A stretch of DNA of 5,799 bases from an uncultured Bacteroidota bacterium (GTDB lineage Bacteria > Bacteroidota > Bacteroidia > Chitinophagales > Saprospiraceae): positions 1-5,799 of the forward strand of contig CALEIL010000432.1 in assembly GCA_937876435.1 (NCBI GenBank). The letters are read 5' to 3'. A program made the translations under genes and the position numbers. Numbering within the stretch: position 1 is the first letter of the stretch; every line of letters starts with the position of its first letter. Below are positions 1 to 5,799 of the stretch, in pieces. The notes under the pieces were generated by a model. That model did not search any database and was not told the origin of the DNA. It saw only the letters and a program-made list of their open reading frames with translations.

Positions 1-300
1 GATATATTGTGTTTTGGTCACACGCATCAACCGTATCACAGGATCTTCAATTCTGGGACTGAAGGACAGTACCATTTCCGCCACGCCATCAACATTGGAT
101 CGGTCGGAAAACCGAAGGACCGGGACACCAGGGGATGCTACGTTCTGCTAACGATCGACGAAAATAGTTCTATCCGGATCAAGGATAGCATCCAGGTGGA
201 ATTTATTCGGTTTGAGTACGACATCGAACGAGCCGCCCGGGCGGTGGAGGAGAGCGTATTACCTAACGTCTACGCTGAAAACCTCAGACGTGGGTACTAA
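1..300 (+). CDS. Calcineurin-like metallophosphoesterase, C-terminal part
   Basis: This is the 3' part of a gene whose start lies before the window; 99 residues are visible, ending in TAA. The reading frame opens at base 1 with D-I-L-C-F-G-H-T-H-Q-P-Y, and GHTH is the last metal-binding motif of calcineurin-like (YfcE/MJ0936-type) phosphoesterases. It is followed by the typical INIGSVGKPKDRD strand and turn, and by a C-terminal helix ending LPNVYAENLRRGY, which matches the usual end of this family. The visible part should be under half of a protein of roughly 240 residues. Members are cytosolic, bind two divalent metal ions and hydrolyse phosphodiester or phosphomonoester bonds; the physiological substrate cannot be told from this fragment. 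The TTG at 7-9 is an internal codon, not a start. A perfect hairpin begins 8 nt after the stop codon. Confidence 0.88.
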   Translation, partial: DILCFGHTHQPYHRIFNSGTEGQYHFRHAINIGSVGKPKDRDTRGCYVLLTIDENSSIRIKDSIQVEFIRFEYDIERAARAVEESVLPNVYAENLRRGY

Positions 301-307
301 TCGATAT

Positions 308-323
308 CCCACATGGCTGTGGG
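308..323 (+). terminator. Hairpin just after the phosphoesterase gene, possible weak terminator
   Basis: CCCACA, loop TGGC, TGTGGG forms a perfect 6-bp stem starting 8 nt after the TAA stop. The position suits transcript 3'-end protection or termination. However, the stem is followed by TGACCTG rather than a run of T, so it is not a standard intrinsic terminator. It could equally be a regulator site or the edge of a larger RNA structure in the 301-430 gap. Confidence 0.3.
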
Positions 324-460
324 TGACCTGCCGTCTCCCAAAATCATGAAAACACAGTCTCCCTATCTCCGACAAGGAAAGTCCGGGGGGAACCCCTGAA
401 TTCAGAACAATTCGTTTCATATTACTACTGGTGCATACAACCACCAAAATAACCATCCGC

Positions 461-1519
461 ATGACCGGCAAAAAATTAAACTTTCTCGACAAAAACCTGA
501 CCCTTTGGATATTTCTCGCCATGGCCGTGGGCATAGGAATAGGATATTTTATCCCCTCTCTACCAGAACACCTCAACTCTTTCAACCAGGGCACGACGAA
601 TTTGCCGATCGCCATCGGCCTCATATTGATGATGTATCCTCCATTGGCCAAAGTCAGATATTCTTTGTTGCCTGAAATATTCAAAAACGTTAAAATCCTC
701 TCCATTTCGCTGATCCTGAATTGGGTTATAGGTCCGGTTTTGATGTTTGTGCTGGCCATGACCTTCTTAAGCGACTACCCGGAATATATGGTGGGATTGA
801 TCCTGATCGGTCTGGCCCGATGCATCGCGATGGTCCTGGTGTGGAACGATCTGGCTGAGGGCAACAGTGAATACGGTGCTGGTCTGGTCGCATTAAATAG
901 CATTTTTCAGGTTTTTGCCTATAGTTTTTATGCCTGGATTTTTATCACCGTGCTCCCTCCATTTTTTGGTTTCGAAGGAGCCATCGTCGATATATCCATC
1001 GGTCTCATCGCCGAAAGCGTAGCTATATACCTGGGCATTCCATTTGCGATGGGTATTCTGAGCCGGCAGGTACTGGTCCGTCTCAAAGGTGAAGAATGGT
1101 ACGATCGAAAATTCATCCCCGCCATTTCTCCGCTGACCCTCCTGGCGCTCTTATTCACCATTGTGGTCATGTTTTCACTGAAGGGGGAATTGATCGTACA
1201 AATTCCGATGGATGTCGTGAAAATCGCGATTCCGTTGCTCCTGTATTTCACGATTATGTTTATGATTGGATTTTTCGTCACCCGCGCCACTGGTGCGGAG
1301 TATGACAAAACGACTTCGGTAGCGTTTACAGCCGCCGGAAACAATTTTGAGTTGGCCATCGCGGTGGCTATCGCGGTATTCGGGCTCAACTCTGGTCAGG
1401 CTTTTGCCGGAGTCATAGGGCCTTTGGTTGAAGTTCCTGCCTTGATTTTACTGGTGAGGGTTTCGTTTTGGTTGCGAAATAAATTTTACACAAATACCGA
1501 GTCATTGGCTGCAAAATGA
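461..1519 (+). CDS. acr3: ACR3-family arsenite efflux transporter
   Basis: This is a ten-helix inner-membrane protein that exports arsenite, and in some homologues antimonite, using the proton-motive force; it belongs to the ACR3 branch of the bile/arsenite/riboflavin transporter superfamily. Family marks are clear. With residues counted from the alternative GTG at 431, the LARCIAMVLVWNDLA block in helix 4 carries the essential cysteine (Cys131), TAAGNNFELAIAVAI lies in helix 9, and GPLVEVPALILL in helix 10 has the conserved glutamate (Glu334). Hydrophobic segments sit near residues 25-42, 57-75, 86-113, 119-140, 151-175, 186-212, 231-252, 263-283, 295-318 and 324-347. I prefer ATG at 461 (352 aa, starting MTGKKLNFLDKNLTLWIF) because homologues begin just before the NFLDKNLTLWIF segment and the ten residues before it are threonine-rich and unlike the family. 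GTG at 431 would give 362 aa. Neither start has a Shine-Dalgarno sequence. No ArsR, ArsC or other ars gene is within the window, so control cannot be read from the context. The family assignment is very secure; the exact start is not. Confidence 0.95.
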   Translation: MTGKKLNFLDKNLTLWIFLAMAVGIGIGYFIPSLPEHLNSFNQGTTNLPIAIGLILMMYPPLAKVRYSLLPEIFKNVKILSISLILNWVIGPVLMFVLAMTFLSDYPEYMVGLILIGLARCIAMVLVWNDLAEGNSEYGAGLVALNSIFQVFAYSFYAWIFITVLPPFFGFEGAIVDISIGLIAESVAIYLGIPFAMGILSRQVLVRLKGEEWYDRKFIPAISPLTLLALLFTIVVMFSLKGELIVQIPMDVVKIAIPLLLYFTIMFMIGFFVTRATGAEYDKTTSVAFTAAGNNFELAIAVAIAVFGLNSGQAFAGVIGPLVEVPALILLVRVSFWLRNKFYTNTESLAAK

Positions 1520-1732
1520 CTTTCGATCGTCGATATTCAGCAAATATTCATCATTCTTTTCCCCCTGACAACATCCATTTAAAATTTTTTGTGTACATTC
1601 ATTTTAGCGCAATGGTCCGATACCGTTGACCAAATTCGAAGGAATGAAAGGGCGTGATATCAGTGCAGAATCCCGGGATCTTTGGATCGTAAATTTTAGT
1701 ACCACATACTGCAATATTAAAAATGATACTAT

Positions 1733-2263
1733 ATGAAAAATTTCATGTTACTGATGAGCATAGCCTTTATTCCGGGATTGTTTTCGTGTTCGACCATCCC
1801 CAAAGGCGTGGAAGCGGTCCAACCCTTTGACAAGGAAAAATACCTCGGTAAATGGTTTGAAATTGCCCGGCTGGATTTTAAGTTTGAACGCAATCTCAAT
1901 AACACGACGGCCCAATATTCTGTGAATCCGAACGGAACCATCCAGGTGGTCAACCGGGGATATAATACCAAAACAGGAGAATGGAAGGAAGCCGAAGGGA
2001 AAGCCAAATTCGTCGGTGATGACGATATCGCGATGCTCAAAGTATCCTTTTTTGGCCCGTTTTATTCGGGGTACAACGTGATCGCTATCGATCCGGAGTA
2101 CCAGTACGCTCTCGTTGCCGGAAAAAACCTCAAATATCTCTGGATCCTGGCCCGGGAGCCCGATATGCCTGAGGACGTGAAAAACAACTATTTGGAAATA
2201 GCCGAGGAAGCCGGCTACAACACCGAAGACCTCCTGTGGGTGGACCACAACGACCAGCAATAG
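1733..2263 (+). CDS. blc: Blc-type bacterial lipocalin, lipoprotein
   Basis: This is a 176-aa outer-membrane lipocalin. Residues 1-18 form a lipoprotein signal (MKN, then a hydrophobic stretch ending LFS) with Cys19 as the lipidated residue; the phenylalanine two before the cysteine is slightly unusual. No acidic K-D/E surface-export signal follows the cysteine (STIPKG), so a periplasm-facing anchor is more likely than cell-surface display. The mature part shows the lipocalin fold: the YLGKWFEIARLDFKFERN motif with GKW at 39-41, the NRGYN turn near 74-78, and the strands FFGPFYSGYNVIAIDPEY and YALVAGKNLKYLWILAREP that typify Blc and apolipoprotein D relatives. A C-terminal helix follows (EDVKNNYLEIAEEAGY). 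Relatives bind fatty acids or lysophospholipids and are linked to envelope stress and membrane maintenance; the ligand here is inferred. The ATG at 1733 gives the only sensible signal peptide. The gene is probably transcribed alone, 213 nt after acr3, and converges on the SulP gene across a 51-nt gap. Confidence 0.93.
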   Translation: MKNFMLLMSIAFIPGLFSCSTIPKGVEAVQPFDKEKYLGKWFEIARLDFKFERNLNNTTAQYSVNPNGTIQVVNRGYNTKTGEWKEAEGKAKFVGDDDIAMLKVSFFGPFYSGYNVIAIDPEYQYALVAGKNLKYLWILAREPDMPEDVKNNYLEIAEEAGYNTEDLLWVDHNDQQ

Positions 2264-2314
2264 TCTGATCATTCTTCTTCGACAATTCCCGGAACTCCAG
2301 AGCTGTCCGTAAGG

Positions 2315-3844
2315 CTAAAACCGGTCGATGACGACTTTATAGTGAGGGTCTTCTACCACGTTGACGTCGATAATCTTGTCCGCATTTTTAAGGAGTTTCT
2401 GGCAATCCGGACTGAGGTGTCGCAGATGGACCTTTTTGCCGACTTTCAAATACCGGCCTGTAATTTTGTTCAGCGCCTCTATAGCGGACATATCGACCAC
2501 CCGGCTTTCTTTAAAGTCAATCACGATTTCATCGGGATCGTTTTGGATGTCAAATTTTTCATTGAAAACCGCCACCGATCCAAAGAACAAAGGGCCGTAT
2601 ATTTCATAATGCTTTACGCCGTTTTCGTCTACGGATTTTCGCGCCCGAATCCGCCTGGCGTTATCCCACGCAAAAACCAACGCGGCAATGATCACCCCGA
2701 TCACGACGGCCAAAGCCAGATTATGCAAGACTGCGGTGACTCCCGTGACGACCACCATCACAAAAATGTCGGAGCGGGGCATTCGATTAAAGGTACGAAG
2801 GCTGGCCCATTCAAACGTTCCGATGGCCACCATGATCATCAGGCCCGTAAGAGCCGCCATGGGCAACTGCTCGACCAGGCTGGCACCGAACATAATAAAC
2901 ATCAACAGAGCGACAGAAGCCACGATACCCGATAACCGGGCCCGGGCCCCATTGGATATATTGATCAGGCTCTGCCCCAACATCGCACAGCCACCCATTC
3001 CGGAGAAAAAACCAGAAAGTATATTGGCCGTTCCCTGCGCAAAGGCTTCCTTGTTGCTTCTTCCACGGGTTTCCGTGATTTCATCGATAATATTGAGCGT
3101 GAGCAGACTTTCGATCAGGCCAACTCCCGCCACGATGGCGGCGTACGGAAAGATCAAAGCGAGGGTTTCAAAGGTAAACGGTACCGCTGGTATGTGAAAC
3201 GGGGGGAATCCACCCTGGATCGAGGCGATATCCCCCACCGTCCTGGTGTCGATACCAAATATCATCACTATGGCAAATACCACCAAAATTGCCGTTAAAG
3301 ACGCAGGTACAGCTTTGGTCAATTTTGGCAGCCTCCAGATAATCACCATCGTCAGTAACACCAAACCCAAAATCGTATACAGCGAAGGTCCCGTCAACCA
3401 TTGCCCGCCTTCATCCTTAAATTGGTCCAACTGGGACATAAAGATGATGATGGCCAGGCCATTGACGAAGCCAAGAATGACCGGCGTGGGCACCAATCGC
3501 ATGAATTTCCCCATTCGCGCTATTCCAGCAGTCACCTGCATCAGACCGGCCAACACTACCGTGGCAAATACGTATTCCACTCCGTGGGAAGCGACGAGCG
3601 ATACCAATACGACCGCCACTGCCCCAGTGGCTCCGGAAATCATCCCTGGTCGTCCTCCCAGAATAGAGGTAACCAATCCCATCATAAACGCCGCATACAA
3701 CCCGGTCAGGGGTGACAACCCAGCTATCAGCGCAAAAGCTACCGCTTCCGGGACCAGTGCCATAGCTACGGTTAGACCTGACAATACTTCGGTTCTGTAG
3801 TTGACTTTCTGACTAAAATCAAATAGGTTCAAATATTTTTTCAT
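2315..3844 (-). CDS. SulP-family inorganic anion transporter with STAS domain
   Basis: This is a 509-aa inner-membrane transporter of the SulP/SLC26 family. The N-terminal part (about 15-395) is a multi-helix membrane domain. It holds LSGLTVAMALVPEAVAFA in the first helix, the GRPGMISGATGAVAVV segment at 65-80, and the block NKEAFAQGTANILSGFFSGMGGCAMLGQSLINISNGA at 264-300, which is strongly conserved in the family. A cytosolic STAS domain follows (about 411-509) with the VVDMSAIEAL loop, where DMS at 451-453 corresponds to the DxS/T site of anti-sigma-antagonist-like domains. Family members move sulphate, bicarbonate or other anions, often with sodium or protons. The substrate cannot be assigned here: there are no sulphate-assimilation or carbonic-anhydrase genes nearby. 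The start ATG is followed by MKKYLNLFDF and is the only sensible one; it has no Shine-Dalgarno sequence. A strong Bacteroidota-type promoter lies about 160 nt upstream, leaving a long leader. No intrinsic terminator is evident in the 51 nt shared with the convergent lipocalin gene. Confidence 0.95.
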   Translation of the reverse strand: MKKYLNLFDFSQKVNYRTEVLSGLTVAMALVPEAVAFALIAGLSPLTGLYAAFMMGLVTSILGGRPGMISGATGAVAVVLVSLVASHGVEYVFATVVLAGLMQVTAGIARMGKFMRLVPTPVILGFVNGLAIIIFMSQLDQFKDEGGQWLTGPSLYTILGLVLLTMVIIWRLPKLTKAVPASLTAILVVFAIVMIFGIDTRTVGDIASIQGGFPPFHIPAVPFTFETLALIFPYAAIVAGVGLIESLLTLNIIDEITETRGRSNKEAFAQGTANILSGFFSGMGGCAMLGQSLINISNGARARLSGIVASVALLMFIMFGASLVEQLPMAALTGLMIMVAIGTFEWASLRTFNRMPRSDIFVMVVVTGVTAVLHNLALAVVIGVIIAALVFAWDNARRIRARKSVDENGVKHYEIYGPLFFGSVAVFNEKFDIQNDPDEIVIDFKESRVVDMSAIEALNKITGRYLKVGKKVHLRHLSPDCQKLLKNADKIIDVNVVEDPHYKVVIDRF

Positions 3845-3924
3845 AGAAATTGAGATGCAAATGGATTTTCCACTTGTTTACGTTGTTCCAATAAAATTTA
3901 ATGATCATATACGCACTATACGAG

Positions 3925-3940
3925 TGAATCCGATGATTCA
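3925..3940 (-). promoter_or_regulatory. Hairpin in the leader of the SulP gene
   Basis: TGAATC, four-base loop, GATTCA forms a perfect 6-bp stem in the untranslated leader, overlapping the stop codon of a small upstream open frame. A second small hairpin, CACT with AGTG (3914-3926), shares bases 3925-3926 with it, so the two cannot form fully at once. Next to them, TATACG occurs twice in direct orientation (3908-3913 and 3917-3922), and ATGATCAT at 3901-3908 is a perfect palindrome. This is suggestive of leader control or a regulator site, but every stem is short and nothing here matches a riboswitch that I know. Confidence 0.25.
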
Positions 3941-3994
3941 GGGCGGCGTACCCACAGACAGGGGATAGTTATAGGTTGTTGGTGTCCTTCTCAT
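3938..3994 (-). other. Small open frame in the SulP leader, possible leader peptide
   Basis: An ATG-to-TGA frame of 18 codons reads MRRTPTTYNYPLSVGTPP. It starts only about 6 nt after the expected transcription start of the promoter at 4006-4034, so it would be the first thing a ribosome meets on the SulP transcript, almost leaderless. A perfect hairpin overlaps its stop codon. The composition is rich in Thr and Pro with two Tyr and shows no run of a single regulatory amino acid. It may be a chance frame; conservation of the peptide in relatives is the decisive test. Confidence 0.25.
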
Positions 3995-4005
3995 ATTCAA
4001 GGGCG

Positions 4006-4034
4006 CAAAAGTAGGGAATATTCCGTACTTACAA
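4006..4034 (-). promoter_or_regulatory. Bacteroidota-type promoter for the SulP gene
   Basis: On the minus strand, TTG (4034-4032), an 18-nt spacer and TACTTTTG (4013-4006) match the primary sigma-factor promoter known from Bacteroides and relatives (TTTG near -33 and TAnnTTTG near -7). The -7 element is a full match to the consensus. The expected transcription start is near 4000, giving a leader of about 155 nt before the SulP ATG at 3844. Confidence 0.65.
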
Positions 4035-4279
4035 TAAAAAAGCCCTAAATCCCCTTCCGCATTCAGTCAAACAGTATGGAAAAACTCGCTGCTGGACAAG
4101 CATTGAGACGCAAACTCTCCAGCTAAATTAATTCATATTTGCAAATTTAACAATCCTCCAAAACGGTTCCCGTTTCTCCAGTCTAAATCCAAGATGGTCC
4201 AACTATTAATAATCACCTGCCCAATACTTCATCCGGAAATCACGTTTTTGTATTGAAAGTCTGTTAGAAAATTTGTAAC

Positions 4280-4312
4280 TTGATATCGGGTCGAACTTAC
4301 CAGGTATTTTTG
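4280..4312 (+). promoter_or_regulatory. Candidate promoter upstream of the release-factor-like gene
   Basis: TATTTTTG (4305-4312) is a full match to the Bacteroidota -7 consensus TAnnTTTG. A TTG at 4280-4282 lies 22 nt upstream, slightly farther than usual. Transcription would begin near 4319 and run through a hairpin and the GC-rich island before reaching the ATG at 4701, giving a leader of about 380 nt. In AT-rich DNA such a match can arise by chance, so this call is tentative. Confidence 0.35.
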
Positions 4313-4382
4313 AACAGAGGGGGTGAGGTTTGACAAATCTTCAATCTTACCTTGTAGAAATCCAATTAGGAGGACCTGCCAG

Positions 4383-4425
4383 AAGATTGATTCTTAAATG
4401 CGTAGATATAGTTTATATCAATCTT
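4383..4425 (+). promoter_or_regulatory. Long AT-rich hairpin in the upstream region
   Basis: AAGATTGAT (4383-4391) and ATCAATCTT (4417-4425) are perfect 9-base inverted repeats. A second inner stem, TAAA with TTTA (4395-4398 and 4412-4415), stacks inside them, leaving a 13-nt loop. TTTACT and then AAAGGAG follow directly. On the plus strand this could be a weak terminator or a folded leader element of the downstream gene; it sits about 65 nt after the candidate transcription start. Confidence 0.4.
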
Positions 4426-4650
4426 TTACTAAAGGAGTATTTTCCAGGCCTCTCCCGGATATCCCAGAGCAACACGCCGGATTGCGGAATATGTTCGGAA
4501 CGATACCACTTCCGGTACTGTAGTGCAGGAAGGCACAGAGCCAAAAAGGATGCTCCGGTACACCAGACTCCCACCCCATACTCCTCAAAGCTCCATAAAT
4601 TCCCACCCCTGTGGAACTTTCACAAACATCGCCTGCTGTGGGGAGTAAAA
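4424..4650. other. GC-rich intergenic island of unknown nature
   Basis: GC rises from about 37% before it to about 53% across 4441-4650. The island is flanked by TTTTACT (4424-4430) and its inverted copy AGTAAAA (4644-4650). Inside are CGGAA/TTCCG inverted repeats (4496-4500 and 4510-4514), a direct repeat CCGGTAC (4512-4518 and 4555-4561), a GGATATCC palindrome (4457-4464) and a small CCAC/GTGG hairpin near 4603-4614. The open frames across it on both strands have Cys/Pro/Ser-rich, non-protein-like composition or carry internal stops. It could be a structured RNA, a degraded gene or a dispersed repeat. It resembles no RNA family that I can name with confidence. Confidence 0.35.
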
Positions 4651-4700
4651 AAGGTAAGCTCACCGCGTTCAAAATATTGATCACAATATATAAAGTGGCT

Positions 4701-5783
4701 ATGAATACACAACTCAAAGAACTCAAAGAACTCAAAGCAATCACTTCCGAGGTTTGTATAACTATCATTTTGAATACCCACAGGACCAGGCCTGACAATG
4801 AAAAAGATGCCCTGGTTCTAAAAAATCTAATAAAGGAAACTGAGAATCGGCTTTATGCAGAGACAGAAAAGAAATTTGCGAGGAAATTAATGGAACGACT
4901 GGAAGATCTGGCATCGACGATCGATCACAATCAAAATCTGGAAAGCCTCGCGTTATTCCTGAACCAGGATATCTCCCGATTCATTCGCATGCCCGTACCG
5001 GTAGAAAACCGGGTGGTGATCGATCAATCCTTCGCAACCAGGGATTTGATCCGTGCTATTCATTTGAATACCAGGTACTACGTTTTGGTTCTCAGCAGAC
5101 AAAAGGTCAGGCTTCTGGAAGCTTCGAACGATAAGCTTGTACGGGAAGTATCAGAAAATTTCCCCATCGAAAACGAACAATACTACGTCACGAGCAAAGA
5201 AGAAGAATCGATTTCCAACAGACGCAACCGGCTCAGGGCTGAATTTTTCAATATCGTCGATAAGGAAATGAACAAGGTTCGAAAAGCTAATCCCTTACCC
5301 GTCCTCATCTGTACCGAAGAAAGCAATTATCCTGAATACCTCCAGGTCGCGGACCAAAAAGAGACGATTTTGGACACTTTTCTCAATATGAATCGGCTGG
5401 ACGAAACCGGGCAGGCCATCGTTTCAGAAGCCTGGAAAATTATGAAGGAACGGACAAAAAAAATGAACGATGCCAGGAAGGCCGAATTGATGCAGGCCGT
5501 TAGTCAAAATAAGTTTCTGAGCGACTTGAACGACATTTATCAGGCGATCAAAGAAGGCAGGGTCCAGACCCTATTTATAGAACAAGGGCATTTCCAACCA
5601 GTGATCATCCAAAACGACAGAATCGTCCTGGTCGACGGAGAGGCTGAAAACGGAAAAGAAATCATCGATGATATTTACGATGAATTGATCGAGGAAAATA
5701 TGAATTATGGAGGCGATGTCGTGTTTTTACCAGCCGGGGAACTGGAAAAATTTAATGGATTTGGGGCAGTAATGCGGTACTGA
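4701..5783 (+). CDS. baeRF-type homologue of archaeo-eukaryotic release factors, without GGQ
   Basis: This is a 360-aa cytosolic protein with the three-part plan of aRF1/eRF1 and Dom34. The N-terminal part (1-115) runs ITIILNTHRTRPDN, an amphipathic helix, and then ALFLNQDISRFIRMPVPVENRVVIDQSF. The middle domain (about 120-260) opens with RYYVLVLSRQKVRLLEA and has the basic helix NRRNRLRAEFFNIVDKEM, which aligns with the helix after the GGQ loop in true release factors. The C-terminal domain (about 275-360) contains GRVQTLFIEQG and ends GGDVVFLPAGELEKFNGFGAVMRY, close to the eRF1/Dom34 end. These traits fit the bacterial baeRF proteins, most like family 3, although the family number is from memory. 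No GGQ and no NIKS motif is present, so peptidyl-tRNA hydrolysis in the standard way is doubtful; a role in ribosome rescue, sensing or modification is inferred. I chose ATG at 4701; GTG at 4611 would add 30 residues encoded by the GC-rich island that look unlike the family. The next 16 nt contain AAGAGGA, perhaps a ribosome binding site for a following gene. Confidence 0.85.
   Translation: MNTQLKELKELKAITSEVCITIILNTHRTRPDNEKDALVLKNLIKETENRLYAETEKKFARKLMERLEDLASTIDHNQNLESLALFLNQDISRFIRMPVPVENRVVIDQSFATRDLIRAIHLNTRYYVLVLSRQKVRLLEASNDKLVREVSENFPIENEQYYVTSKEEESISNRRNRLRAEFFNIVDKEMNKVRKANPLPVLICTEESNYPEYLQVADQKETILDTFLNMNRLDETGQAIVSEAWKIMKERTKKMNDARKAELMQAVSQNKFLSDLNDIYQAIKEGRVQTLFIEQGHFQPVIIQNDRIVLVDGEAENGKEIIDDIYDELIEENMNYGGDVVFLPAGELEKFNGFGAVMRY
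4711..4737 (+). repeat. Three tandem copies of a 9-bp unit inside the coding start
   Basis: AACTCAAAG is repeated three times without a mismatch and encodes overlapping L-K-E units (QLKELKELKA) at residues 4-13 of the release-factor-like protein. The unit length is a multiple of three, so copy-number change would lengthen or shorten the N-terminal helix without a frameshift. Confidence 0.8.
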
Positions 5784-5799
5784 CTGACCAAAAGAGGAC

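Larger units (their letters stand above)
4041..4440. other. AT-rich intergenic segment without a gene
   Basis: This is the central part of the 856-nt gap between the SulP and release-factor-like genes, at about 37% GC over 4081-4440. No reading frame with protein-like character was seen on either strand. It contains a perfect hairpin AAACGG-TTC-CCGTTT at 4161-4175, a 10-bp palindrome ATTTGCAAAT at 4137-4146, a candidate forward promoter near 4280-4312 and a long hairpin at 4383-4425. AGGAGG (4368-4373) and AAAGGAG (4431-4437) resemble ribosome binding sites, but no ATG, GTG or TTG start that opens a credible protein follows at the usual distance. Confidence 0.5.

Noticed and set aside
375..387. 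AGGAAAGTCCGGG resembles the conserved GAGGAAAGTCCGGGC core of bacterial RNase P RNA.
   Set aside because: Only this short block matches. There is no downstream partner of the P4 helix and no room for a 350-400-nt RNA before the arsenite exporter begins; it is more likely chance.
396..405. CTGAATTCAG, a perfect 10-bp palindrome upstream of acr3, considered as an ArsR operator.
   Set aside because: It does not match the ArsR operator pattern that I know, it is single, and no promoter element lies next to it.
259..759. A 166-codon reverse open frame across the acr3 start.
   Set aside because: It is antisense to the phosphoesterase end and the arsenite exporter, with no recognisable domain.
1531..1549. 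ATATT-CAGCA-AATAT hairpin after acr3, considered as a terminator.
   Set aside because: It is a 5-bp all-AT stem followed by mixed sequence, too weak to support termination.
1677..1684. GATCTTTG upstream of the lipocalin gene, considered as a -7 promoter element.
   Set aside because: It misses the leading T of TAnnTTTG and has no TTG at a suitable distance upstream.
2342..2935. A 197-codon forward open frame, rich in His, Asp and Arg, inside the SulP gene.
   Set aside because: It is the antisense reading of a membrane protein gene, and the composition is typical of such shadows.
4330..4680. A 116-codon forward open frame starting at TTG.
   Set aside because: The translation is Cys/His/Pro/Ser-rich without any recognisable motif, there is no ribosome binding site before the start, and it crosses the abrupt change in GC. 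It does not look like a protein.
4611..4700. A GTG start at 4611 giving a 30-residue N-terminal extension of the release-factor-like protein.
   Set aside because: The extra residues (MELSQTSPAVGSKKG...) are low-similarity sequence encoded by the GC-rich island, and the family N-terminus fits ATG at 4701 well.
4418..4798. A 126-codon reverse open frame with a hydrophobic N-terminal half.
   Set aside because: Its first third is antisense to the release-factor-like gene and the remainder lies in the GC-rich island. It has no family motif, and its hydrophobicity comes from the antisense of Lys/Glu-rich codons.

Overview
The window looks like chromosomal DNA from a member of the Bacteroidota, perhaps a Saprospiria- or Cytophagia-like lineage; the finer placement is a guess. 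The reasons are a near-consensus Bacteroidota promoter (TTG, 18 nt, TACTTTTG) upstream of the sulphate-permease-like gene, almost no Shine-Dalgarno sequences before the starts, moderate GC, and proteins of types common in that phylum. No rRNA, tRNA, CRISPR array or intact mobile element is visible.

Layout, left to right. Positions 1-300 (+) are the C-terminal end of a calcineurin-like metallophosphoesterase whose start lies outside the window. Next come a short hairpin and a 130-nt gap that includes a threonine-rich open stretch. The gap is followed by a complete ACR3-family arsenite exporter (+, ATG at 461 preferred over GTG at 431). A 213-nt gap leads to a Blc-type lipocalin lipoprotein (1733-2263, +). 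A convergent SulP-family anion transporter with a C-terminal STAS domain occupies 2315-3844 (-). Its probable promoter is at 4006-4034 and its leader is about 155 nt, containing an 18-codon open frame and overlapping small hairpins. The last gene (4701-5783, +) encodes a 360-aa protein of the bacterial homologues of archaeo-eukaryotic release factors (baeRF, close to family 3). It has the release-factor three-domain plan but no GGQ motif.

The 856-nt non-coding stretch at 3845-4700 is the least explained part. It divides into the SulP leader and promoter, an AT-rich zone of about 37% GC with two clear hairpins and a candidate forward promoter, and a sharply bounded island of about 53% GC (roughly 4441-4650). 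The island holds several short inverted and direct repeats and no convincing reading frame.

The genes do not form an obvious pathway. Arsenite export, outer-membrane lipocalin, anion uptake and ribosome-associated quality control look like separate housekeeping or stress functions. The most rewarding places for a second look are the GGQ-less release-factor homologue with its long, possibly structured 5' region, the GC-rich island, and the leader of the SulP gene.
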